Shown here piece by piece: positions 40,071 to 49,507 of a DNA stretch of 64,000 nucleotides. The stretch covers positions 1 to 64,000 of the forward strand of contig JALHIN010000011.1 in assembly GCA_022839995.1 (NCBI GenBank). The letters run 5' to 3'. Each line of letters begins with the position of its first letter. The first letter of the stretch is position 1. The notes beneath the pieces were generated by a model that was not told the origin of the DNA, ran no database searches, and worked only from the letters and a program-made list of their open reading frames with translations. The position numbers and the translations under genes were made by a program. The DNA is from 79-D21 sp022839995. Its GTDB lineage: Bacteria; Synergistota; Synergistia; Synergistales; 79-D21.

Positions 40071-41126
40071 TTGTTTCGTCTATTTTCGGGTTTTTTGGGC
40101 AGCGATGTAGGGATTGACCTCGGAACAGTTAACGTGGTCGTCTATGTCAAGGGGAAGGGGATCGTCGTCAATGAGCCATCGGTGATCGCCGTTCGACAGT
40201 CTCACCGTGGGGGGCGAAAGGAAATCCTGGCCGTGGGACGCGAGGCGAAGGCCATGGTCGGCAAGACGCCGGCGGGAATCGAGACAGTTAAACCTTTGAA
40301 GGAGGGAGTCATCTCCGATTTCGATATGACGGAAGCGATGATTTCCCATTTTGTCCGAGCTGCCGACGACAGGAGAGGTTTCTTTTCCCGCCCTAGGGTA
40401 GTCGTGTCGGTTCCGGCCTGTGTCACGGAAGTGGAGCGCAGGGCCGTTGTGGATGCGACGCTGTCGGCGGGTGCAAGGGAAGCCTATGTTGTTGAAGAAC
40501 CCTTGGCGGCCGCCTTGGGGGCCGACCTTCCCATCCACGAACCCAGGGGGAACATGGTGGTCGACATCGGCGGTGGAACCTGCGAGGTGGCGGTCCTTTC
40601 CATGGGCGGTATCGTGGTATGCAAATCGATACGGGGAGCAGGGGACGAGATTGATAGCGCGATTGTTTCCATGCTACGCCTGAATCACAAGCTTGCCATC
40701 GGTGAAGGAACGGCGGAGCAGATTAAATGGGCACTCGGAAGCGTGCTGCCGCTTGAGGAAGAGCTACAGATGGAAGTAAAGGGAAGGGCACTGACGGACG
40801 GCCTGCCCAGTTCAATGCTCCTTTCTTCTGTTCAAGTCCGCGACGCGATCGAACCGATCATCCAGAAGATCAGCGAAGCGATCAAGGAAACGCTGGAAAG
40901 TACTCCTCCGGAACTGGTCAGGGACATTTATGAACAGGGGTTGGTCCTGGCCGGTGGCGGAGCCCTGCTTAGGGGGTTGAGCCAGCGCTTGTCAAAGGAA
41001 TTGAATGTGCCGGTCTTTGTTGCCGAAGAACCGCTCCTTGCCGTGACGCATGGCCTGGCCAGGATCCTGGACGACCTGGATTCGAAGCGACCGATCCTGA
41101 AAACGGTCGAACGGAGTTCTTTCTAA
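40071..41126 (+). CDS. mreB: Rod shape-determining protein MreB
   Basis: This is the actin-like filament protein (351 residues) that guides wall synthesis along the cell side. The ATPase motifs are DVGIDLGTVNVVVYVKGKG (phosphate 1), VVSVPACVTEVERRA, MVVDIGGGTCEVAVLS (phosphate 2) and VLAGGGALLRGL (adenosine). The TTG start is preceded by GGGGGAAG. First of mreB-mreC-mreD-mrdA. Confidence 0.97.
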   Translation: MFRLFSGFLGSDVGIDLGTVNVVVYVKGKGIVVNEPSVIAVRQSHRGGRKEILAVGREAKAMVGKTPAGIETVKPLKEGVISDFDMTEAMISHFVRAADDRRGFFSRPRVVVSVPACVTEVERRAVVDATLSAGAREAYVVEEPLAAALGADLPIHEPRGNMVVDIGGGTCEVAVLSMGGIVVCKSIRGAGDEIDSAIVSMLRLNHKLAIGEGTAEQIKWALGSVLPLEEELQMEVKGRALTDGLPSSMLLSSVQVRDAIEPIIQKISEAIKETLESTPPELVRDIYEQGLVLAGGGALLRGLSQRLSKELNVPVFVAEEPLLAVTHGLARILDDLDSKRPILKTVERSSF

Positions 41127-41141
41127 GGGGACGGGCCGGCA

Positions 41142-41906
41142 ATGGGGCGTACCGGGACGAGACGCTGGATCGTTTTCCTGGGGACGCTATCCTTTAGCCT
41201 GATTCTCGCTGCAGTTTCGCCAGGTTCGCTTCCCGCGGAGAAGGCGATGGACCTGGTGGCCAATGTCATGACCTTGCCGGAATGGCCGGCCCGAATGTTG
41301 AGGAACCTCGTTGTCAGGACGGTGGACCTCGCGGCGGGGGAAAGAGCGCTAAGGGAGAGGATCGACCGGCTTGAACGGGAAAACCTGGTTCTTCGGGGAC
41401 TGCTGCAGGTCAGCACCGACTACGGAACGAGAACCGGAACCAACGAGGGACACGTGACGTTAAGACCTCCGACTTCATGGTGGTCGGAAGTCCGGATCGA
41501 CAGGGGAGCCAGGGAAGGAATCCGCCCCGGTATGGCGGTCGTTCAGGACGGGGCCCTGGTTGGGTTGGTTTCCAGGGTTGAATCCGGCTCCTCATGGGTT
41601 GAGCTGGTTACGTCCTCTTCCCAGTACATCCCCGTCGTCGTGGAAGAAACCCGGGATCTCGGGGTCCTGAATGGAGATGGGAATGGCCTTGTCTGGTTGA
41701 TGTACATTCCTGTCGAGAAGGAAATGAAGGCCGGGATGTCGGTCAGCACCGCTCTCGTTTCCGAACTCCTTCCCCCCGGTATTCCCATCGGCAGGATCGC
41801 CGGGGCAGGGGAAGAGATCGGCGGGTACAGACTCTACAGGATTACCCTGAATGCGGACCTCTCGCGGCTATACAAGGTCAAGGTCATGACGGGGGGGCGG
41901 TCCTGA
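41142..41906 (+). CDS. mreC: Rod shape-determining protein MreC
   Basis: The 254-residue protein has one membrane segment near the N-terminus (about 9-25), a coiled coil (about 66-90, LRERIDRLERENLVLRG) and the beta-rich periplasmic domain (IDRGAREGIRPGMAVV, GLVSRVESGSSWVELVT). MreC binds PBP2 and regulates wall synthesis in elongation. Its stop and the mreD start share bases (TGATG). Confidence 0.93.
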   Translation: MGRTGTRRWIVFLGTLSFSLILAAVSPGSLPAEKAMDLVANVMTLPEWPARMLRNLVVRTVDLAAGERALRERIDRLERENLVLRGLLQVSTDYGTRTGTNEGHVTLRPPTSWWSEVRIDRGAREGIRPGMAVVQDGALVGLVSRVESGSSWVELVTSSSQYIPVVVEETRDLGVLNGDGNGLVWLMYIPVEKEMKAGMSVSTALVSELLPPGIPIGRIAGAGEEIGGYRLYRITLNADLSRLYKVKVMTGGRS

Positions 41907-42367
41907 TGCGTGGCCTGTGGCTTGCCGCACTGGCCAGGGATCTCCTCCAGGTCGCCTTTTCCGGTACGGCCCTGGTGCCTGACCTTACGCTCCTTGTGCT
42001 CGTGTGGTTGTCCGTGTTCCGGTGCGATGAAGCGGAGCCTATTTTTATCAACGCTTTCCTGGCTGGGATTTTGTGGGATCTGAGGTGGACGGCAGTCCCC
42101 GGCATGACATCGGCTGCCTATTCCCTTACCGTTGCCGCCACAGCGTGGCTTTGGTCCAACCTTCCCCCGGGCAGACGGGCAAACCCGGCCCTATTTTTCT
42201 GCTGGGCTACTGTTGCCCACCTTATGACCTCGTTCTTCCCGGCGATTTTCACCAGCAGGGCCCTGGGGTTTTCGTCATCCCTGGCCACCCAGCAAGGGAT
42301 GGCGGTCGCCTGTGTCCTGGGATTGACGGCCCTGTATATCCGGCACAGACGAACCCACCATGAATAA
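41906..42367 (+). CDS. mreD: Rod shape-determining protein MreD
   Basis: The 153-residue integral membrane protein has about five hydrophobic segments and the acidic-aromatic pattern seen in MreD (LVLVWLSVFRCDEAEPIF, LAGILWDLRW). Sequence similarity in this family is low, so position between mreC and mrdA is the main support. It overlaps mrdA by 8 nt. Confidence 0.88.
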   Translation: MRGLWLAALARDLLQVAFSGTALVPDLTLLVLVWLSVFRCDEAEPIFINAFLAGILWDLRWTAVPGMTSAAYSLTVAATAWLWSNLPPGRRANPALFFCWATVAHLMTSFFPAIFTSRALGFSSSLATQQGMAVACVLGLTALYIRHRRTHHE

Positions 42368-44099
42368 AAATATAGGTCGACGCACACAATTGAATCTCCG
42401 CTTGAACCACTGGCGGGTCTTCGTGGTGTACGTTTTCCTTGCGCTTGCGATCTCGCTGTTTTTTTTCCAGGTGTTGCGCGGAGAGCATTACGCCTCGCTT
42501 TCCACGCAGAACAAGATTCGCGTGATACGGACCTCGAGCCCCAGGGGGGAAATTACGGATGTCCATGGGGCCCCGCTGGCCGTGAGCGTGAGGACTTTCG
42601 ATATCGTCGGGTATCCTCCCGACCTCCGACAGGCAGGAGCCCTGGAAGAAGTGGCGGCTCTCCTGAAGCGGCAGGGGATCCCAGCGACGGCGGAAGGCCT
42701 CGATGAAAGCATCCGGAAGCAGTACTGGGCGCCGTACCGTCCAGTCACAGTGGCTTCGAACCTGACCCTCGGCCAGGTCGCAACCTTGGTTTCGGACCCG
42801 GCTTTTCCAAAATTCCTCTTTCCGACCCCGGTTTTCAGGAGGGTCTATCCAGCCGGATCCCTGGCCGCCCACGTCGTAGGCTATGTCGGCGAGGTGACCC
42901 GGGAGGAGATGGAGTCCCATTCAGATGGAAACTACAAAGCGGGGGATCTGATCGGAAAAACGGGAATCGAACTCGTCCATGAAACCACGCTAAGGGGGAT
43001 CGCAGCGGAAGAAGCGGTCGAGGTCGATGCGCTCGGCCGAAGGAGGAAACGGTTGAGCAGTACTTTGCCGGTCAAGGGAAGGGACTTGAGGCTGACCTTG
43101 GACCTCGGGGCACAGAGGGAAGCGCAGCAGCTTCTCGGGGAAAGGAAAGGCGTGATTCTCGCCATGGATGTCCGGGATGGTGCGGTCAAGGTCCTCTATT
43201 CGGCCCCTTCGTATGATCCGAATCCCCTGACTTGGGGCGTTTCTTCCGCGGAATGGGCGAGGCTCCTGAAGGATCCGGACAGGCCCATGATGAACAGGGC
43301 CATCAGCGGCGCCTATCCCCCCGGGTCCACTTTCAAGGCCGTCCCAGCACTTGCTGCCCTCGTGGAGAACGTCGTGACCCCGAAGACAACGGTCTATTGC
43401 CCGGGGCAATTCAAACTGGGCAACCGGGTTTTCCGTTGCTGGAAGCGGAGTGGTCACGGGACGGTAAACCTGGTGACGGCTCTCAAGGATTCTTGTGATG
43501 TATACTTCTACCAGGTTGGCCTATGGCTTGGAGCCGATCGCCTGCTTGATTGGTCAAAGAAGATGGGTGTCGGTCAGCTAACGGGGATTGACCTACCCGG
43601 GGAATCCCGGGGTAACCTCGCAGGGAGGGAATGGAAGAAAAAGCGCTTCTCGGAATCCTGGTTTCAGGGAGACACGGTCAACTATTCGATCGGGCAGGGA
43701 TTCCTGCTCATGACCCCTTTGCAGTTGGCCCGCATTTATGCGGCTTTTGCGAACGGGGGGACTCTCGTCGTTCCTCACCTTACGGCCGAGGAGCACCCTG
43801 CAGGAATCGATCTTCATCTCCCCCCGGATGCCCTCGGATGGGTTCGCAAGGGTATGGAGGAGGTCGTCCGATCCGGGACCGGAAGGGCTTCGGGGGTTTT
43901 CGGAGTTTCCGTCACAGGGAAGACGGGGACTGCACAAAACCCGCACGGCGAGGATCATGCGTGGTTTGTGGGATACGCCCCATCGGACAAGCCCCGGTAC
44001 GTGGCGGTCGCGCTGGTGGAGGGAGGAGGCCATGGAAGTTCAGCCGCGGCTCCTCTTGTTGGTCAGGTCCTGGCCTATCTCGTCGGAGTTGAACGGTGA
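42360..44099 (+). CDS. mrdA: Penicillin-binding protein 2 (transpeptidase of the elongation machinery)
   Basis: PBP2 crosslinks new peptidoglycan in the cylinder wall together with RodA. The 579-residue class B PBP has an N-terminal membrane anchor (about 22-40), a dimerisation/allosteric region (YPAGSLAAHVVGYVGEV) and the transpeptidase domain with the active-site S323 in PPGSTFK, SCD in the middle motif and K521 in GKTGTAQNP. GTG/ATG overlaps tie it to mreD and minC. Confidence 0.96.
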   Translation: MNKNIGRRTQLNLRLNHWRVFVVYVFLALAISLFFFQVLRGEHYASLSTQNKIRVIRTSSPRGEITDVHGAPLAVSVRTFDIVGYPPDLRQAGALEEVAALLKRQGIPATAEGLDESIRKQYWAPYRPVTVASNLTLGQVATLVSDPAFPKFLFPTPVFRRVYPAGSLAAHVVGYVGEVTREEMESHSDGNYKAGDLIGKTGIELVHETTLRGIAAEEAVEVDALGRRRKRLSSTLPVKGRDLRLTLDLGAQREAQQLLGERKGVILAMDVRDGAVKVLYSAPSYDPNPLTWGVSSAEWARLLKDPDRPMMNRAISGAYPPGSTFKAVPALAALVENVVTPKTTVYCPGQFKLGNRVFRCWKRSGHGTVNLVTALKDSCDVYFYQVGLWLGADRLLDWSKKMGVGQLTGIDLPGESRGNLAGREWKKKRFSESWFQGDTVNYSIGQGFLLMTPLQLARIYAAFANGGTLVVPHLTAEEHPAGIDLHLPPDALGWVRKGMEEVVRSGTGRASGVFGVSVTGKTGTAQNPHGEDHAWFVGYAPSDKPRYVAVALVEGGGHGSSAAAPLVGQVLAYLVGVER

Positions 44100-44113
44100 A
44101 AGGGAGGAAGGAG

Positions 44114-44788
44114 ATGGAAAAGGAAAAGGAAAAACCTGCCGTCATCCTGAAGGGTGGTGCAGGACACCTTCGTCTCGTTATCCCGGAAGGGCTGCCCGAG
44201 CTCGAGGTGTGCCCTGCCTTGGAAAAAGCGGTCCTGGAGGCCCACCATCTCCTGGAGGCCAGCCGGGTTGTCCTGGATTTGCAGGGAAGGCCTCTTACAG
44301 AAGATTTCATCGGTCGGATTCTGAAGGATGTGATTTGGAACTACGGTTTAAGCGTCCTCTCCTGGGTCAGCTTCGATAGCGGCGGCCAGGGACTGCTCCG
44401 CAAGGCGGGAATGGCGGTCGGAGAGCCAGCTGCGCTCGTGACCGAAAACCGCCTGGCCCGGTCTGTCCAGACGCTTCTTTTGGACCGGTCCCTTCGTTCA
44501 GGCCAGAAAGTCGAACATCCGGGGGATGTTTTCATCATCGGCCAGGTGAACGACGGGGCGGAAGTCGTTTCTGCGGGAAACATCGTCGTTTGGGGTAGAC
44601 TCCAGGGACTTGTCCATGCTGGAGCGGAGGGGAACGTGTCCTCCCGAGTCATCGCAAAATCCTTCGAAGCGACGCAGGTCCGAATCGGTCGCCTTTTCAG
44701 CACATTTGACAGCGCATCCCCTTGGTACGGGAAGAGCGTGCTCTTCGCAGTGGAAGGGGACGCGCTGATCGCAAAGGAATTGCCTTGA
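44114..44788 (+). CDS. minC: Septum site-determining protein MinC
   Basis: MinC blocks FtsZ polymerisation away from mid-cell and is brought to the membrane by MinD. The 224-residue protein has a divergent N-terminal FtsZ-binding domain (about 10-110) and a C-terminal right-handed beta-helix domain (HPGDVFIIGQVNDGAEVVSA, NIVVWGRLQGLVHAG). AGGGAGG 6 nt before ATG 44114 decides the start; an earlier GTG at 44096 overlaps mrdA. Confidence 0.93.
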   Translation: MEKEKEKPAVILKGGAGHLRLVIPEGLPELEVCPALEKAVLEAHHLLEASRVVLDLQGRPLTEDFIGRILKDVIWNYGLSVLSWVSFDSGGQGLLRKAGMAVGEPAALVTENRLARSVQTLLLDRSLRSGQKVEHPGDVFIIGQVNDGAEVVSAGNIVVWGRLQGLVHAGAEGNVSSRVIAKSFEATQVRIGRLFSTFDSASPWYGKSVLFAVEGDALIAKELP

Positions 44789-44818
44789 GCAGATCGATCT
44801 TTGGGAGGAGGGGGCTTC

Positions 44819-45619
44819 ATGGATCCGAGGATTATCGTCGTGACTTCCGGAAAGGGCGGAGTAGGCAAGACGACGACGACCGCCAACCTTGCCGTTGCCC
44901 TGGCTAAGGCGGGTTACAAAACCGCGGCGGTGGACGGGGACATCGGGTTGAGAAACCTGGATGTCGTCCTGGGGCTCGAGAATCGCATCGTGTTCAACCT
45001 CGTCGATGTGGTCGAAGGAGCCTGCAAGCTGCAGAAAGCGATGGTACGGGACAAGCGCGTCGAGAACCTGTTCCTGCTCCCTGCCGCTCAAACCAGGACC
45101 AAGGATGCCGTCAGCGCCGACCAGATGTTGAAGCTTTGTGACGAGCTGAGAGAGAACTTCGACATCACGCTGATTGACAGCCCTGCAGGAATTGAGCAGG
45201 GATTCCGAAATGCGGCAATCGGTGCGGATGAAGCGATTGTCGTGACGACGCCGGAAGTTTCGGCGGTCCGGGATGCGGATCGGATCATCGGAATGCTCGA
45301 GTCGATGTCAAAATCGCCGATCCGGCTTGTCTTGAACCGGCTGCGTCCAGCGATGGTCAAATCCGGGGACATGATCGACGTGAAAGACGTCCTCGACATC
45401 CTGGCGATCGAGCTGATCGGAGTCATTCCAGACGATACTTCGGTGGTGATCTCGACCAACAAGGGAGAACCCCTGACCCTCGGGGACGAGTCTCTGGCCG
45501 CCAAAGCCTTTTCCAACGTCGCAAGGCGTATCCTTGGCGAGGAAGTTCCACTCCTTGACCTGGACGCCCCCGACCAGAAGGGCTTTTTCGGCTTCCTCAG
45601 GAAAGCCCTGGGACTTTAG
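44819..45619 (+). CDS. minD: Septum site-determining ATPase MinD
   Basis: This 266-residue deviant Walker ATPase has IIVVTSGKGGVGKTTTTANL (P-loop with the signature lysine), AVDGDIGLRNLDVVLGLE, TLIDSPAGIEQGF, and a C-terminal amphipathic helix (GFFGFLRKALGL) that binds the membrane when ATP is bound. It recruits MinC and is released by MinE. ATG 44819 has GGGAGGAGGGGG upstream. Confidence 0.97.
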   Translation: MDPRIIVVTSGKGGVGKTTTTANLAVALAKAGYKTAAVDGDIGLRNLDVVLGLENRIVFNLVDVVEGACKLQKAMVRDKRVENLFLLPAAQTRTKDAVSADQMLKLCDELRENFDITLIDSPAGIEQGFRNAAIGADEAIVVTTPEVSAVRDADRIIGMLESMSKSPIRLVLNRLRPAMVKSGDMIDVKDVLDILAIELIGVIPDDTSVVISTNKGEPLTLGDESLAAKAFSNVARRILGEEVPLLDLDAPDQKGFFGFLRKALGL

Positions 45620-45631
45620 GGGGTGAGGGAG

Positions 45632-45919
45632 ATGAACTTTCTGGCCCGTCTCTTCCAGATGATCAGCAAGGAAAAGTCGAAGGAAACGGCAAAAAAACGG
45701 CTCCAGCTGGTGCTGATCCATGACCGTGCCGACATCTCGCCGGAAATGATGGAAAATCTTCGCAGGGACCTGATCGGAGTTATCAGCAACTATCTGGACA
45801 TCGAGGAAGAAAAGATCGAGCTTGATTTTTCGAAGGAGGAGCGCTCTGTGGCCCTGGTGGCGAACATCCCCGTCAAGAGCGTCAAAAGGAGGACGGAGCG
45901 CAGGGCGGAACCTGCATGA
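45632..45919 (+). CDS. minE: Cell division topological specificity factor MinE
   Basis: The 95-residue protein starts with a short amphipathic membrane-binding helix (MNFLARLFQMI), followed by the MinD-contacting helix (AKKRLQLVLIHDRADISP) and the dimerising beta domain. It drives MinD oscillation. A TTAGGGGG site supports ATG 45632; an in-frame GTG lies 3 codons earlier. It overlaps rodA by 4 nt (ATGA). Confidence 0.93.
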   Translation: MNFLARLFQMISKEKSKETAKKRLQLVLIHDRADISPEMMENLRRDLIGVISNYLDIEEEKIELDFSKEERSVALVANIPVKSVKRRTERRAEPA

Positions 45920-47040
45920 CCTTTAGGGAGGAAAAATGGAACCTCCTTAGGCTGCTTTTCGTTTTATCCGACCGCAAACTGCTCTTCGCTGCCGCGGGTC
46001 TATTCCTTGTCGGCCTGTGTTCCATCTTCAGCGCCAGCCTCGGCATGGAGAAACACGCTGGATCCTACGTCATCCGCCAGTCGATCTGGGGTGTGGTTTC
46101 CTTCGCGGCCTATTGTGCGGTGCTGAGGGTTGGCTATGCTCGCCTCCTGGAAATGGCGTACCGTCTTTACGGAGTCGCACTCGTCCTTCTTTTCAGCGTC
46201 CTGGTCCTGGGACACGTTTCCAGGGGGGCTCAAAGCTGGATCGGGTTGGCGGGCGTTCGGCTTCAGCCTTCGGAGTTGACCAAGGTCGCCCTCGCGCTCC
46301 TCCTGGCGAAACACCTTTGCAGGCATCCCGTTGAGAGGCCGAAAGACCTGGCGGGTGTCATGACCCTTTGCGGGATTAGCCTGGTCCTTGTGCTGGCCCA
46401 GCCGGACCTGGGAAGCTCGATCGTCCTGTCGGTCATGGTTTTTACTGCTCTTTACGCGGCCGGGACCCCGGCCCGATACCTTTGGAGTATCGCCGGAATG
46501 GCCCTTCTCGCTCTTCCGGTGGCTTGGCAGTTCCTGAAGGAATACCAGAAGCTACGCCTGATGGTCTTCCTGAATCCCTACGTTGATCCCCTGGGAGCCG
46601 GGTACAACGTGATCCAGTCGAGAATCGCCGTGGGTTCCGGGAGGTTGCTGGGCAAGGGGTTCATGATGGGGACCCAGAGCAAGCTCGGTTTTCTGCCCGA
46701 ACCCCACACGGATTTCATCTTCAGCGTCTTTGCCGAGGAGTTCGGATTCCTGGGCGGGCTTGTCCTGGTTGGACTCTTCTGCTTTCTCTTGTGGCGGATC
46801 ATCGAGGCAGGGGTCAAGGCCAGGGACCTCAGGGGGAAAATCCTCGTCGCATCGGTTACGGGATGGATCTGGTTCCAGGCGGTCGAGGGAATGGCGATGA
46901 GCATGGGCATTGCACCGGTCACCGGGTTGCCGTTGCCGTTCCTCAGCTACGGCGGCAGCTCCCTTCTGGCCCTGGGAATGGCCCTGGGGCTCGTCCAGAG
47001 CGTGTATGTGGAAAATCCGAAGCCGAGCGACGATTTGTGA
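45916..47040 (+). CDS. rodA: SEDS glycosyltransferase RodA
   Basis: RodA polymerises glycan strands in cylinder growth with PBP2. The 374-residue protein has about ten membrane helices and the SEDS marks GAQSWIGLAGVRLQPSE, LAQPDLGSSIV, GFLPEPHTDFIFSVFAEEFG and FLSYGGSSLL. The position after minCDE is typical of Clostridia-like gene order. Shared operon with mrdA suggests coordinated levels. Confidence 0.95.
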   Translation: MTFREEKWNLLRLLFVLSDRKLLFAAAGLFLVGLCSIFSASLGMEKHAGSYVIRQSIWGVVSFAAYCAVLRVGYARLLEMAYRLYGVALVLLFSVLVLGHVSRGAQSWIGLAGVRLQPSELTKVALALLLAKHLCRHPVERPKDLAGVMTLCGISLVLVLAQPDLGSSIVLSVMVFTALYAAGTPARYLWSIAGMALLALPVAWQFLKEYQKLRLMVFLNPYVDPLGAGYNVIQSRIAVGSGRLLGKGFMMGTQSKLGFLPEPHTDFIFSVFAEEFGFLGGLVLVGLFCFLLWRIIEAGVKARDLRGKILVASVTGWIWFQAVEGMAMSMGIAPVTGLPLPFLSYGGSSLLALGMALGLVQSVYVENPKPSDDL

Positions 47041-47052
47041 GGAGAGAAGATT

Positions 47053-48894
47053 TTGGAAAGGCCTTTTGAGATGGATCATCCCTTGTGGCCCATCCTGGCA
47101 ACCGTGAAGCAGCCATCGCGCTACATCGGACAGGAATGGGGATCGAAGTACGGCCAGGACAGCGGGACCCGTTCCAAAACCCGGGTTTGCCTGGCCTTCC
47201 CCGATGTTTACGAGGTGGGGATGAGTTTTTTGGGGTTTCAGATCCTCTATGCACTCGGGAATGCCCAAGAAGGCACGGTGCTGGAGAGAGCCTACTGTCC
47301 ATGGGTGGACATGGAGGCATCCTTGCGCGCTTCGGGATTACCCCTGGCGTCGATCGAGTCCCAGACGCCCCTCAATCGGTTCGATGCCGTGGGGTTTACC
47401 CTCCAGTACGAACTGACGGCGACGAATATCCTGACCATGCTGGATCTTGGAGGCATTCCCCTTCGATCCGAAGACCGCGGTCCCGGCGATCCTCTGGTCA
47501 TGGCCGGGGGGCCCGGTGCCCTTGCACCGGAACCGTTGGCCCCGTTCTTCGATTTCTTTTGCCTGGGGGATGGGGAAGAATTGTTCCCAAGGGTCCTTCG
47601 CGTGATTTCCGAGACGAGGAACCTGCCCAGGGAACAGCGACTATACTGCCTCGGTGAAATCCCGGGTATTTACGTGCCGCAGCTTGCAAGCTGCGGGTTT
47701 TCGGGAAACGGAGTGAGGATTCGGTCGAAACAGGCGCTCCCGGTCAGAAAGCAGTTCGTGCGGGACTTGGACTCCATGTTTGTCCCGTCTTCCCTGCTTG
47801 TTCCGAATACCGGGATTATCCATGACAGGATCCCCGTGGAGGTCTTTCGTGGATGTACCCGAGGATGTCGTTTCTGCCAGGCCGGCATGATTTACCGGCC
47901 CCTGAGGGAACGGAGCCCGGAAAAGGTGGTCGAGATCGCCCGTGCCCTTCTGGAGGAAACAGGATGGGAAGAAATCGGCCTGGTTTCTCTTTCTTCCTGC
48001 GATTACACGGGGCTTTGCCCGGTACTCGAGGCCCTTTCCGGGCAACTAGGAGAAAAGGGCATCAAGCTAAGCTTGCCGAGCCTCCGGATGGATGCATTTT
48101 CGGTCGAATTGGCCGCTCAACTCGAAACGGTCCGGAAGGGAGGACTTACCTTCGCTCCGGAAGCCGGAAGTCAACGACTCCGGAACGTGATCAACAAGGG
48201 GATCGACGAAGAAAATATACGAATGACGCTGGAATCGATGAGCGAGCATGGATGGGACAGGGTCAAGCTCTACTTTATGGTCGGCCTCCCAACGGAAACG
48301 GAAGCCGATCTACAGGGAATCGTAGAAATCTCAAAAGAAGCGTTTCGGATCTTGAGAAAACGGCACCGAAGGGCGGAGGTTTCGGTTTCCGTCAACGGCT
48401 TCATTCCCAAGCCCCACACTCCCTTTCAGTGGGAGGCCCAGCTTCCTTTCGAGGAAACGGAGGCACGCTGCAAGTGGTTGAAAAGGCAGGTGGGAAACCC
48501 GAAGATTTCCCTGAACTACCATGACCCCCGCCAGGGGTTCATCGAAGCGGTCTTGGCCAGGGGGGACAGGAGGCTTGCGAACGTGGTCGAGCGAGCCTGG
48601 AGAAAAGGTTGCCGATTCGACGGATGGACGGAAACGTTTCGTTTTGAAACATGGATGGAAGCCTTTGATTCGGAAGGTTTGGATCCGGCCTTTTATGCGA
48701 ACCGCCAGAGGGGGATGGAGGAGGAATTTCCCTGGGATCACATCGATGCCGGGGTTTCAAAAAGTTTTCTCTGGCGAGAACGAGAAAACGCCTTCCAAGA
48801 GAGAACCACCCCGGATTGCAGGGCGGGAAACTGCCAGGGTTGCGGATTCGGCCCCCAGGATTGCACGAGGCTGAAGGAGGAAACAGGGCATTGA
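47053..48894 (+). CDS. B12-binding-type radical SAM protein, TIGR03960 family
   Basis: The 613-residue protein has an N-terminal region of the B12-binding type (FPDVYEVGMSFLGFQILY, GPGALAPEPLAPFFDF) and a radical SAM core with C268, C272 and C275 (RGCTRGCRFCQAG), then FAPEAGSQRLRNVINKG. Its C-terminal tail has several cysteines (CRAGNCQGCGFGPQDC). The family is conserved next to the TIGR03936 gene and rng, and its reaction is unknown; a role in RNA modification or ribosome function has been suggested from this context only. The TTG start follows GAGGAGAG; an ATG at 47071 is an alternative. Confidence 0.9.
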   Translation: MERPFEMDHPLWPILATVKQPSRYIGQEWGSKYGQDSGTRSKTRVCLAFPDVYEVGMSFLGFQILYALGNAQEGTVLERAYCPWVDMEASLRASGLPLASIESQTPLNRFDAVGFTLQYELTATNILTMLDLGGIPLRSEDRGPGDPLVMAGGPGALAPEPLAPFFDFFCLGDGEELFPRVLRVISETRNLPREQRLYCLGEIPGIYVPQLASCGFSGNGVRIRSKQALPVRKQFVRDLDSMFVPSSLLVPNTGIIHDRIPVEVFRGCTRGCRFCQAGMIYRPLRERSPEKVVEIARALLEETGWEEIGLVSLSSCDYTGLCPVLEALSGQLGEKGIKLSLPSLRMDAFSVELAAQLETVRKGGLTFAPEAGSQRLRNVINKGIDEENIRMTLESMSEHGWDRVKLYFMVGLPTETEADLQGIVEISKEAFRILRKRHRRAEVSVSVNGFIPKPHTPFQWEAQLPFEETEARCKWLKRQVGNPKISLNYHDPRQGFIEAVLARGDRRLANVVERAWRKGCRFDGWTETFRFETWMEAFDSEGLDPAFYANRQRGMEEEFPWDHIDAGVSKSFLWRERENAFQERTTPDCRAGNCQGCGFGPQDCTRLKEETGH

Positions 48895-49490
48895 GCCGGG
48901 TTCGTTTTCTCTTCTCGAAAAGAGGACTTTCTGCTTTTGTCCCGCACGTGGAGCTTCCTCCCCTTCTTGCTCGGTCGGCAAGAAGGGCGGGATTGTCCCT
49001 GTTCATGACGGAAGGGTTTTCCCCCCACCCGAAAATCAGCCTCGGCCCTGCCTTGCCGGTTGGAGTCCCGGCTTTGGCGGAACCCGCTGAAATCTGGATT
49101 GAAAATTGGGAGGGAACGGCGCTCGAAAACTGGCAACGGAAAATGCCGCCCGGTTTCACCCTCCTTCGTGCTTCGGTCGTGGAAGGCCCGCAGTTGAGCC
49201 GCCTCTGCAAGGTCGGGGAATACCGCGTTTTTTTCAGGAACTCGTTTCCAGGAGAAGTTTCCTTGAGGGGGGCCCTCGAGGCGGTTCTCCAGGAACCGGA
49301 AATTCTCTGCGCGATGGAAACCGAGGAGGAATCCGCCCGAATTGTCCTTGCCCAGCCGGATCGGTTTGGGCCCGGTTTCCTGGTCAAGGCCTTCCGAGCA
49401 GCGGGCTTCGTTGAGGGATGGAAGGACCTTTTCATCCTGCGGACTATGGTGGGGGGATGGGAGGGGGACTCCGTGACCCCCCTCGTTTGA
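48891..49490 (+). CDS. TIGR03936 family (DUF2344) radical-SAM-linked protein
   Basis: The 199-residue protein matches the family found as a partner or fused C-terminal domain of TIGR03960 radical SAM proteins: VRFLFSKRGLSAFVPHVELP, then EGFSPHPKISLGPALPVGV. Function unknown. The TTG start overlaps the upstream stop by 4 nt (TTGA), which fits translational coupling of the pair. rng follows after a gap of 17 nt. Confidence 0.88.
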   Translation: MSRVRFLFSKRGLSAFVPHVELPPLLARSARRAGLSLFMTEGFSPHPKISLGPALPVGVPALAEPAEIWIENWEGTALENWQRKMPPGFTLLRASVVEGPQLSRLCKVGEYRVFFRNSFPGEVSLRGALEAVLQEPEILCAMETEEESARIVLAQPDRFGPGFLVKAFRAAGFVEGWKDLFILRTMVGGWEGDSVTPLV

Positions 49491-49507
49491 TTCTGGAGAG
49501 TGACGGG

